64,000 bases of DNA from Luscinia megarhynchos (taxonomy: Eukaryota > Chordata > Aves > Passeriformes > Turdidae). The notes below the pieces were generated by a model. That model was not told the DNA's origin. It did not search any database and saw only the letters and a program-made list of their open reading frames with translations. The DNA is taken from the NCBI GenBank assembly GCA_034336665.1, contig JAPFBE010000013.1:16533056-16597055 (forward strand), read 5' to 3'. Position numbers and translations under genes: made by a program. Positions 22,871 through 34,100 of the stretch are shown piece after piece. The first letter of the stretch is position 1. Each line of letters opens with the position of its first letter.

Positions 22871-25800
22871 CTGTAAAACCTAAAGCCCATAAGTACAAAT
22901 GAATAAATTTAATCAAGTCTACAAGCATATTTCTGCCCTTCTTTATCCCTGGCAAAAAATTGCTCTTGCAGGTGTGCCAACATCTCTTTCATGGCTTTTC
23001 TGTCACGAGTCTCTTGGGACAGCATGGGTGTCCATTCTGTTTAATCAGGATTGTAACACAGAGCTCTGCTCTTTGAACTTCGAATCAGTTTACATAGAGA
23101 TCCCAAGTAAGCACCTACATACTCAAATTAGCATACTGCCACCTTACCTCTTGAGCTTCAAAGTGTTTCCACACCTTGAACCACATTTTTTCTGCCTTAG
23201 ACTTTAAAAGCCACTTGAGCTGCAGCTTCCTACATGTTCAAACATCCACGGTGCCATGCTGCAATGCCCCATGTAACCAACTACCCTCACAGAGTGCCAA
23301 GCAGTTGTACCATCACAGGAAAAGAAGACTGCAACTGATGGGAAGGACAGAACTTCTTGAAACAGCTTTGCCACCACAGACAGCATCAGGAGGCTCTGTC
23401 CCAGCCCCTCGAGATAATTAAGGTGTGCATTCCACAAATTCACAGAAGTAGCATCTCATTTCTGTCAGCATTTAACTTAGGCCTTGCTGGCATACAAGAG
23501 CAATTTTAAATTAATCTTTTAAAAAACTGGCTGCATTGACTTAGCATCGTCATCAACCTTCTTGGCCAAGATCAGACAACCTATTAGACAGGTAGTGAGT
23601 GCCCAGGGGCACCAAATGACTTTTCTTTCATCTTCTCAATGCAATGTCAGCCAATTTGCTACAAACCATTTCAGTCTGAACTGAAAAGCACTGCCTACTG
23701 AGCTGTGGGGCAGAAACATTGGCAGGAAACAGTCTGGGGGCTCAATATGCCCAATGGCCACAGCCATTCATGCAGCCACCTGACAGTCTTTTGTTTCAGA
23801 AGTGTTTTACATTACCCAAAATCAATTCTTTACCATTAATAAACAGTGTTTGAATTCATTAACTCCCCTTAATAAAAAATAGTAATAATGGTCCTCTTTA
23901 TTATTTTTCATAATAATGAAAACCTACCCCAAAGTGTAGCACTGATGAGAAATAAACAGATAACAGCTGGTATGTTCTGTCCTCTTGTTTCTTCATGGGT
24001 TCGTAGATTCATGTCAAACTGGCAAAATAAAAGCAGGGGAGAAAACCTGTTTAAATGCAGATCAAAGACATGCTCATATCATATAATTTCCTTTCTACAG
24101 CTTGGGGTTTTTTTTGTTTGCAACAGACTTGGTTTAGATTTTTGGCCTTTACAGTAATTTATTATATGATCTTATTCATTACATAATGATGGAGGCCCTC
24201 TCATTACCTTGTAGATCTTTGCAGATTGATACCTAAATAAATAAAAAGTGTTTGCTCTCAGTGTTGTTGAAGGGTTAGGGAATATAAATCTTCATCATTC
24301 CTGAACAGGACACCAAGGAAAACTTGTCAAGTAAAATTTGCAAAAGGATGTCCCTTGTCATGCCTGATTTTCTTTACTTTTTAAAATATTTTTCTGACTA
24401 CTGCAACATTTAACTTTCTGGGGTGGGAAATTTGACTGCATTTGCAAATACTGCAGATACAGGGAACTTGTCACACTTTTTACACTTTCAAAAACATGTG
24501 CATGGAAATCTAGGGTAGGAATGCAAAGGAGGAGGAAAGTCTCTCACCCTATCTTTTGTTTTGTCAGACAGCAATGAACTCATTCATAACAGAAAACCTC
24601 TTCATAACCTCTTGTTCATAACAGAAAAAAAATAATCTTACTGTAACTATTACCTGAGTGGAGGAAGAATGCAGTCTCACTATCCTAAAATACAGCATAC
24701 CCCAGTGGAGAAATTACCTCATGAGTAAAATAACCTGAAAATACTTTAAAGGATTTTCCTTAGTCCTTTTTTCCTCCCCAAAAGGCAGCTATAGGTACCA
24801 TTTCTAACTGACATAGGACACAGGTTTAGCAGGCTTGCTAGTCAGACTTTTTAGTATTATGAATAATTTTGAATGGTGTGTGAGACTGTGTCTGTGGGGG
24901 ATGTGAATCCTAAATCCCAAAGATTTTTGAGTAATATTTCTTTTGAAAAGCTAGTGTGATTGTTTTTTTGTATTCTCACTATTCTTTTAGGAGGAAAAAA
25001 ACAGAATAAAACAGAAAAGAATAGAGGCACCAGAATAAATCTGAGACAGAACTAGATGCAATGGTAAAAGAAACACTTATGATAATTTTGTTCCATGTCA
25101 GCAACAATTGCCAGTATCTACTTTCTTTACCCCTTGCATTGGCAAGTGGGGTACATGATGTTTTTTTGGATTTTTTGCTTATTTACCCATCACTTCCAAC
25201 TTAATCAACACAATATACCATGCTTGATGCTTGAATTTCAGAAACTGCAATCAAATCTGTATTTCCCTTAGTGAGGAATCTGCCATATTTAATTGACAGC
25301 CACCTTTCATTGGCAGTGATGCTCTGAGAGTGACATGGCTCCAGAGGTACCCCTGTGATGCCTTTGGAGGCTGCACAGACAGTGCACACTGCCTCTTCTA
25401 GCTGTGCCCCATAACCCTGCTCCAAAATACACAGCTACAACTATTTGGCTGAAAATGTTCATGTTCAGCACAAACCTTAGCTTTGGATCTTCCCATTAGA
25501 GAAAAATGTGTGCTGGTCTGCATAAAAAGCTGAGGAGTGTAGGTTCTGGCCAGTCTTCTCAGCATGTTCTGGGGTCTTAAGGATTAAAGTGTGTGTATGC
25601 TGATAATTAGAGTCACACAGCAAAGTACTGAACAAACATGGTTTTCCTGTTTGTCACAGATATAAGTGGCACCAAGAAATCATGCCCTAAGGCTTTGTAG
25701 TGAAATATCTGTGAATACACAGACGGTGCACAACTAGAATTAAGATCACTGTAGTCATGTTAGTTAGTGAGCTCTATTTTTCAGGAGAATTATTTCATAC

Positions 25801-26800
25801 AGAATCACCACAAGCTCAACTGGAAAGCAGCTCAGCCAGGGTTTCTGAGAGCAAGACAAGGTGCTAAAATGCATCTCCAAAGATGGAACAGCTCAAATAA
25901 TGGTAGGGGGAATGCTGCATTTTCTTTGGTCCCTACAGGAAAAGAACACATACTTTCTTTTTCTTGTTAATCAGTGACCAAACTGAAGCAAAATATTTCC
26001 TCATCTTTGAGCTCTACATTCAAGTTGAAACCTGATCACAGCACACCTGCAGCAAACAGCCATCAGGATTGGTGGCTGCTCAGTGTACTTTCGTCTGTGA
26101 CCTCTTTGAGAGCAGATATGCATATTGAAGTACCCCATTTCAAATGAAATGTATTTACTTCTTAGTACAAAGGATTCTGATTAATTCCTTTTCAATGCAA
26201 CTTAAGAACAACATATTTCAAGCACACACACACACTTAAGAGGACTGGGAAATACCAGATTTTAATTTTTACCAACAAGTAAACAAGAAAAACAAACATG
26301 TAAAATTCTCAAAAACACATATTAATCACATCCTGCTAAAATCTTCTACCTGCCACAATGATACCGTCTTTCTAGAATTTCCTCACTGAATCTTCAGAGG
26401 ATTTCCTATAGTAAAACAGAATAAAAAATAAAAAACTGTCTGACTCTCCACAATGAAACCCTTACAACCTAAATGCTAACTTCATACTTTAGTTGTTGAG
26501 AAATGCTCCCAGTGGAAGAAAGTTCCACAATCTCTCTCCTGGTGATCTTTGCCTCTCCGGCTGCACTCTGAGCGCCCCTCCCGCATGGCACAGGGCTCAA
26601 GTTACTAACGTGCAACTTCTTCCCATGAAGAGAAGCAGCTGTTTCTACATACCGTGAGATAGATCTACCATCCAGCACACGCGAAGATTTCACACCTTTT
26701 GCCTTCCTTTCTTCGGGCTTAAAAAACCTTTTCTCTTAACAATTTCCTTTGCCTGGCAAGCCCAAAACTCCTGCAGGCTGTTAGAGAGGAAATGAGTGAG
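22871..26800. other. 5' side of HHLA2, first exons unresolved
   Basis: This 3.9-kb stretch should contain the HHLA2 signal-peptide exon(s) on the minus strand. I scanned it for an ATG plus a hydrophobic run ending at a phase-matched donor and found no convincing candidate. There is a weak micro-exon possibility at 24229-24205 (see findings). I see no CR1 or LTR here. Confidence 0.5.
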
Positions 26801-26829
26801 CAATACGATTTAAATATATGGTTTAAAGC

Positions 26830-26945
26830 AGTCACGATAGCGCTCGGAAAGCGGAAATTCTCGTATGGGATAGAGCGCAGGAACCTGGCACGGGGAGCGG
26901 GCTCAGATCCCTGCGGGCTCAGCAGAACAAGAACGCGAGGTAAAA
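26830..26945. promoter_or_regulatory. CpG-rich patch, candidate HHLA2 promoter or upstream element
   Basis: About a dozen CpG dinucleotides fall within roughly 115 bp inside otherwise CpG-poor sequence, 1 kb upstream of the IFT57 start and 4 kb upstream of the first recognised HHLA2 exon. Its placement in the divergent interval fits a promoter or enhancer. No TATA box or start site can be assigned. Confidence 0.35.
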
Positions 26946-27211
26946 ATAACCATGAGACTCTTCTCGAAAGGCTGGTCATCTGAAACAAGAATTAGGTGCC
27001 TAGGGCTAGGTTAGGTAATTATCTTCTAATAGTATTTTAACAGTGACTTATTCTCTCCTGGACAATTCCAGACTTGTGTGTGCCATCTGGTTTCCAGAAC
27101 GGCTCAGGTATTTTCGGGAAGACAAACAAAATGCAGGAAGAAGTGGCAAGAAGGAGTGTCTCCCCTCAGTGACCTTTGCCTGGTGCGAGTACAAAGGTGA
27201 GGTGTGTCTTG

Positions 27212-27663
27212 CATTCACATTTCGGTTGGAAAAGACCTCTGAGATCATCGAGTCCAGCCTCTGAATGGATTAATTTCTCAGCTGGACCACGGCATTAAGT
27301 GACACCTCCAGTCGTTTGTTAAACACTTTCAGGGATGGTGACGTCCCCGGGCAGCTTATTGAAATTCTTGAAAACCCCTTCAGTGAGGAAATTCCTCCCA
27401 GAATCCAATCTAAATGTGCCCTGGCGCAGCTTGAGCCTATGCCCTCTTGTCCTTTTACTAGTTAACTGGGAGAATAGACCGACCCTCACCTGCTAGAACT
27501 TCCTTTCAGCTATAAAGAGTGATAGTCTTTCCTGAGGGGCTCCTCATGGGAGCTGCCCTTCTCTGGACACGCTCCAGCACCTCAAAGCCCGTCTGTCTGT
27601 CTGGTGGTGAGGTGTCCAGAGCTGGGCACAGCCCTGCCTCACCAGGGCCAAGCACAATCCCAG
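27212..27663 (-). mobile_element. CR1 LINE 3' region next to the IFT57 promoter
   Basis: It reads as an antisense CR1 tail: 'cggttggaaaagacctctga', 'gatcatcgagtccagcct', 'tgccctcttgtcc', 'tcctcatgggagctgccctt' and 'gtgtccagagctgggcacag', all in CR1 order. The copy is about 450 bp, diverged, and runs directly into the GC-rich IFT57 promoter. Confidence 0.9.
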
Positions 27664-27908
27664 CCGGAGACGGAGCTTTCCCCCCCGCTGCCTTCCCCAG
27701 CCTGCCCCACGGCGCTTCCAGCGGGTCCCTGTGGCTAATGCCGCAGCGCTCGGCTGCCCAGACTCACTTCTCCGCATCTCAGCCCGGGAGCTGCAGCCGC
27801 TGCCCGCTCCGGACCGGCACACAGCGAATTCCCAAAGTTGAACACTTCGGTCCCCGCGGCTGTGGGGCGGCCCCGGCACCGCCCCGGGCCCGCCCCGGGC
27901 CCGCCCCT

Positions 27909-27922
27909 GTCGCTATGGCTAC
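27909..27922 (+). promoter_or_regulatory. IFT57: RFX X-box-like palindrome
   Basis: GTCGCTATGGCTAC fits the X-box pattern RYYNYY-N(1-3)-RRNRAC at 11 of 12 defined and undefined positions (one mismatch, T for R) and is an imperfect palindrome. RFX factors drive ciliary genes, and the worm IFT57 gene che-13 is an X-box target (established knowledge). Function here is inferred. Confidence 0.5.
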
Positions 27923-27927
27923 CAAAG

Positions 27928-28106
27928 ATGGCGGAGGAAGGCGCTGTGGGGCGGCGCGGGGAGCGGGCCGAGGAAGGGCTGGCGGAGCGCGGCCCCGGCG
28001 CGGCGTTTCACATGTTCGTGCTCATGGAGGACCTGCTGGACAAGCTAAAGCTGCTGAGCTACGAGGAGGAGGCGCTGCGGCGCCACAACATGCGGCCTCT
28101 CTCCAG
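27928..28106 (+). CDS. IFT57: IFT57 exon 1
   Basis: It starts MAEEGAVGRRGERAEEGLAE and reaches the conserved GPGAAFHMF motif, ending two bases into an Arg codon at donor GTGCTG. It is GC-rich because it lies in the CpG island. The first 20 or so residues are not conserved with human. Confidence 0.93.
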
Positions 28107-31100
28107 GTGCTGCTGGCCCCGGCTCCTCCCGGCCCTGGCGGGCGGGCGCCGGCGTGGCCGCGGGCGGGGGGAAGTAAATCTCCGTGAAAGAATCCTTGCG
28201 GCTTCCGAGCACGGCAGCATGGGAAAACCAGCCATTGCAAAGCTTCCCGTGGGAGTTGGAAGCTTTCAAAATCGCGAAAGGCTGAGATGCGATAAGTAAA
28301 TAGTCCCTTGACCATCCCTGCCCCCGGCAGGTACTGGATATCTGCACGCCAGGGTACCTGTGCAAAAAATAATTTTACCTATTCCGCAGAAAACAGCTCT
28401 GCCTAAATTCTAAGTTATTCTAAATAACTCCAAATGTTTTGAATTCAGAATAGCTGCTCGTGGGGCGTGTATATGTTTTGACCCTTTAACACTTTACAAA
28501 CAGGGTCTTGGACCCGTTGTTGGTAAGGCTGGGGTTTTGTATCCGGTACATATTTGTTTTCATATGTAATGTTTCTTATGTCTTTTTTTTTAAAAAATAT
28601 GGTGGGAGACAAGAAGCCTGAGAAACAGGACCAATGTGCTCCCAGTATCCATCTGCTCAAATAACTTTTAAACCTGCCTGTCAATTTCAGCCAGGCTCCA
28701 CAGCAGGGTGGAAAGTTAAGAGTTATAGAATTAAGCCTTTTATGAGCAGCAGTGTGATAAGGGAGTCCCAGGTTATTCCCTTTTTGAGAAGGAGGCTCAA
28801 GTATGAGCTCAGTGGCTGAAAGTTCCTTGTAGCCTGCTCTTGAACCATTGGAATGTTTGGAGCAGGGCAGCAAACCTTTGTGCACCTTAGTGAGCAGCTG
28901 TGTCAGTACAGGGAAGCATTTGGTTCCCAGTATCCAGTGTGCATGTAATTTATACTTTGGTGGGAATAGCTGGCTGCGGGCTGGTTTTATGGACTGAATT
29001 CTTGTTAGGTCCACATATTTGAATTTGGCGTGGTCCAGATCAGATCCAGTTTTCATTGAAAGCACAGAGTACATAAGGACAGGTGGAGGATCACTTCAAA
29101 ACATGCTCCTGATCTGAGCTGCATTTGTGGATGTAAGAATACCATCCTCTTGCATCTCTTGAGGAAAGTGTGAAGGGGAGGTGATTTGGGGAACTTGGCA
29201 GCCAAGTCTGGTGTTGACTAAAAACTTACTCAAAGCTGGAAATAAGCCAGCTGGGTGTAGAAAACTTGCTCTGCTGTGGTTATGTGTGAAACTAGGCATC
29301 CTGAATTTCATTCAGATGGGTTGCTCATTGAGAAAACTGAGTAAAGAAACTGCTCTGTAGCCTCTGCTTACCTATAAAGTTGTAGGAGCTCCAGAAGCTC
29401 ACAATATGTACCATTTTTGAACAGGCACTACTTTGCACTGCCCACCAACCCCGGTGAGCAGTTCTTCATGTTCTGCACGCTCGCCGCTTGGCTGATCAGC
29501 AAGGCGGGGCATCCCTTCGAGCAGCCGCAGGAGTGCGACGACCCCAACGCCGTGATTTCAAACGTGCTGTCGGAGCTGCGGTCCTTTGTGAGTGCCGCAC
29601 GGGCAAACACCTGCGTTCCCTTAGAAATAGCAGCGGCCACACCCTGCGCTCCTGCTGGCTCTGCTCCCACGGACTGGACAGACCTTTTCCTAGCTGTACT
29701 ATGTTGCTTTGTTAATTGGAAGTGTACCTAGGCTGTACCTACTTGCTAATTTTTTTAGCAGTTCAAAAATGGTTTTATAAATGATTGCAGTTAGTTTTGT
29801 TCTACAGTCTGTAAAATGGATTAGCCTTGCTTACCTTTTGTAGTGCCACATATGTTGCTCATTTATAGTAGCATAATTTTCAGAGATTTTATCTGGAAGC
29901 TTTACACAGTTTGCGATCCTGCTCCTGCCAAAACCAATGACTTAATTTGTAGTGTAGGAAATGGTTTAGAATTTAGTGTTCATGTTTCCTTTTTTTTAAA
30001 AATTTTTTTCTTTTTGTTGAGGAGTAAAAGGTTATACAAACTGCTAGGAACTACTTAGATTTTTTTTTAAATTAAAAAAACCAAAACCAAAAAAAAAAAA
30101 AAAAACAAAAAAACCAAAGGTCAGGAGAATATATCAACCGACAAGAAATATGATCTTATGGAAGATAATACTCTGGTGCAGCTGTGAATAATGTTAAGGA
30201 CCCTGCTCTCTAAAGGAGTTAAACCATAACAAACTAATGTGTTTATTCTGCATGACAAAAATAAATTAAAATACTTTATAAATAAGACCTGGAGCAAACA
30301 GGGCACTGTTGAAAAGTTGGTAGTTAAGTCTCAGTACTTGAGTTTCTGTATAGCTGTTCTTACCTTGCATTGTCACTTGTGGCTTCTGCCTCTTCTGCTC
30401 CCTGGGAGTATCCTCTTACCACGTTCTTAGAGATTTCTACACTGCATCTGTTCCTTGCCTTTGTCTGCTTTTCCTTCTGTTGCCTCACTGGGGCTGCATA
30501 GAAGAAGAATGAAAATTATCATTAATAAAATTTTCATACTCAAGGGACACTTTATTTTTAATGTACAGAAACTTACCTCCCTACAAGGAAATTTGGGTTG
30601 TTAGGCCCTTAGTAAAAGGCCTGTCTCTTTGTTTTAGGGAAGGCCTGTGGATTTTCCTCCCTCAAAATTAAAGACAGGCTGCGGAGAGCAAGTGTGCTAT
30701 GTTCTAGATTGTTTAGCTGAAGAAGCCTTGAAACACACTGGGTTTAGCTGGAAAAGGTACAGTACACTTCTAAGCATCCTCCCTTATGCATTGTTTTCCA
30801 GCAAACAGATGTAAGTTGTACTGGTAAAATAAAAACTGGGAATGACTAAAAACATTTTACTTGACATTTCATGAGCTGGAAAATTCAACTAGGCTTGAAG
30901 CAGGGCAACCAATTAATTCCTAATGCAATTTCACACAATTGGTCTGTCACCAGCAAGGCTGAGTTTGGACCATTATAGACTTAGCTAATTAAGGTTTAAC
31001 TGGTGACTTTTTTATTATTTTTTTTTGTTATTTCCCTAGGTATAACTTTTTGTTAATCTGATATTTGAGTTGAAACATTTAATATCCTTTTAGGTTCTAT

Positions 31101-34100
31101 CAATCAATAATAAATTCCTGGAGTTGTGCACAATATGATCATGTTACAAGTAAACTAGAATAATTTTTTTTAATCTGAAGGAAGTCTTAGGACAAACTAG
31201 ATGGCAGATAATCTCAAGTATATGGAAATGTCTTTAAAAGTGTTCTTTATTTTTATTGTTTTCCTCTGATGGGTTTTGAAGTGGATATAACAAAGTAATT
31301 TCTACCTTGAGAATATTTTACTATTACTTTTCTTTAGTATGCAGATTCCACTGTAGGCTGAAAATAAGCCTGTGGTGACTTGCACTTGAATTTTAAGAGC
31401 TTAGATCAATAGAGAAAAACCCCAGAATTTACTTCCTGTATGACTCTGTAGTGTGAATGTACTGTACCTCCTTTACTTTTAAGACAGTCCGAGATGAACA
31501 AGACTTTTAAGTTTGAGTGAATATTTATTTGTGAAACACTAATCACTGTCTTCCACATCATCTGTTTTTCTCATGAAATGTTTTGTTTGCAGAGGTATTT
31601 ACAATTTTTTTGTGTTTAAAAGCTCTGCTGTTCTTTGCAGGCCAGCATACCCAACAGAAGAGCCAGAAGAAGAAGAAATAACAGAAGATGATGCAGAATT
31701 AACACTTAGTAGATTGGAAGAGGATGTTGCAGTAGGTTTATTTGATTATATTAGTATTGGTCAACTATGAGGAAGTTTTTATTCACTGTTCATTTTGTTT
31801 GGCTCTGTTTAAGAAGTCTTTTCAATTAGCTGTTCAGGTTTTTTCCTGCAGCTCCATTCCTGCTTTGTTAGATTCTCTGTGGAGTTTTTTGTTGCTTTTT
31901 AGGTAAGATTAACTCTTCAAGACAGAGTGTATGTTCTTATGTGCAGTGGAATCTAACTATGCATTAAAACCACAGAGATTCAGAATTGTTTCTTTTCTAC
32001 TGATAAATCTACTCTTGATGTTAAACCAAAGGGTTAAAATAGGAAAACAGCTGTCTGCCCTGTTCTGTATCTTGTTAAGGTCTAAGCTGCTTAAGTTGGG
32101 AAGTGGGGATGAAACAGTTAACTAAAGCAGAGTTGAAATCCTTCAAAGAACCTCTTAGGTATTGTCCTAGGCTATGATTTTCACAACCAATGTGTTCTGT
32201 TAGTTTTTTTGGAATGTGTTAGTAAAACCACTGAGTTGTTATTCATTTACTAGGTATTACATTACCAGGAAGTTTATGCCAAAAGGATACTCATTTTTTA
32301 GAGCCCCTAGTGGTTCTACAGAGATTAATTACATGCCAGTGTAATTTTTTTTTGCCCAGTCCATTGTTGCTGCCAGTATATTGATATTAGCTGTATCCAT
32401 AACTGAATTTAGCAGTATTTCTAGCAATTATATGCTAATTATGAGGTTCCTTGATTGTTCTTTGGTTTTGATTCTTTTCAATAAAAACAATGAGGCTGAC
32501 AGGGACCAGCCTAGTTCTGTAAATCTTGGGGAATGGGATAGCCTGTATGTGGCCAGCAGTAAGCACTGAGGCTGGGTGTGCAAGGAAATCTGCACAGTTT
32601 GGTTTCTCAGTTCTGATAACCAGTCTTTTTGTTCTGCTGGTATGATTTTTTAAATGCTGCACAAATATGTATTGTCTATTTAACAAAATATAGTCTCAAT
32701 CTAGTCTTAATTTCTTGCAAGTATTCAGGGCTCTCGGGGTCAAACATGGCAGAAGAAAATAGTGGTCCCTGTTAGTTAAAAACTGGGTAAAGTAGGGGAA
32801 AGAGGAATAAACTCCAAGGTTTTCACTGAGTTTTGAAGGATTTTACTCTAAGACCTGTGTTACTGCAGCTTTTGTGATTTGTTTAGAAAGGAGGTGGATG
32901 ATAAAATTTCACTTTGAAAATTTTGGAAAAATTTTGGTGGAAAAGACAGTCAAGAGGGGGACAAGGTGTATAAGGGTGAAGTGTAGGGGTGATAAAATGG
33001 CAAATGAAATACAGAATAGATAAATGAAGGTTAGTGCACAGAAAAAGCATCATTTTTTACAGATGATGGCTCTCAGCTCATTGTAGTCACGAAAGGAGGA
33101 AATTTTGAGACCATAACATTTATAGAATGTGTGAGCAGAGCGTGTGGTCTCACGGGCAAGAAAAAATCAATTTCCTCAATTTCAGTTGTGTTATTCTGCA
33201 CACTGAAGATCATTTTGTAACTGCAAATATGTGGTGCAAACAACATCTTGAAAACTGTGTTGAGGTCTGGTTGTGGTTTGGTTTTTGTTGTGACGGGGTT
33301 TTATTTTTAAGGTAGAGCTTTAAAAAATACATTAAAAATACAATTACCATACAACAATTGATAATGGGCTGTTTGATGTCAGAAGCCTTAGGTTTAGAGT
33401 TTGGGGTTTGTTTGTTTATTGGTTTATTTTTGCAATACTGTGGTGCTCTGAAGGAAGTGTGGGGTAGCCTTGATCTTTAGCTTGTTCTAGGTATTATGTC
33501 TCTCCATAAGCTCCATGTCATAAAATCTCCATGTCTTGTTTTATTCAGAAATATAGAACTTAATAGTCTCTGGTTTGTGCTCATGCAAAATAAAATTATG
33601 GAGAAAGATTGTGCAATACTTACTGAAGTCTTACTTTGAAACTTCTCTTAAGGAAGAAGAGTCAGACAATGAAGAAAATTATATTGACCTGAATGTTTTA
33701 AAGGCACAAACGTACAGATCAGTAAGTTGTTACCCATCAGTCCTCTCTTGAGAGATTTTTTTTTACATTTATTAAATCTAGAAATCCCCATCTGAAATGA
33801 ATCAGATATTATATATTAATATTATTTTGAAAGAACAATGTGCAGCCAGTTTCTAAACTGATATCACTGAAGGGCTGCTGGGAACATTTGCAAGAATTTT
33901 TTTGCAGAGACTTCTAGAGAAACATGGTATTAGTTTCATGAGTATGTTTTAACCCCACATGCATACACCATTTCTGAAGTGTATTATAATTTCTTAATAT
34001 ATACATTTAACTGTTTTCAGTTTTAAGTATGATGAGAAGATATACTTGTTTTAATTCTTTATGAATTCAAAGAGAGCCATTAAAGAAATCTGTTTAATCT

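Larger units (their letters stand above)
27640..28170 (+). promoter_or_regulatory. IFT57: IFT57 CpG-island promoter
   Basis: This is a GC- and CpG-dense block spanning the 5' UTR and first exon. Repeated GC boxes of the gcccgcccc type lie at 27879-27908, and there is no TATA box. AAGATGGCGG at 27925-27934, a YY1-type motif, overlaps the start codon, as is common for TATA-less housekeeping promoters. Confidence 0.8.

Noticed and set aside
23204..23443. Minus-strand frame with a hydrophobic run (MLSVVAKLFQEVLSFPSVAV) as HHLA2 leader
   Set aside because: A phase-compatible GT exists but the donor (GTACAA) is poor and the sequence is interrupted by charged residues; too weak to call.
27519..28187. 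222-codon plus-strand ORF over the IFT57 promoter
   Set aside because: It begins inside the CR1 copy and continues out of frame through the CpG island. Only its internal ATG at 27915 is of interest, as an upstream start.
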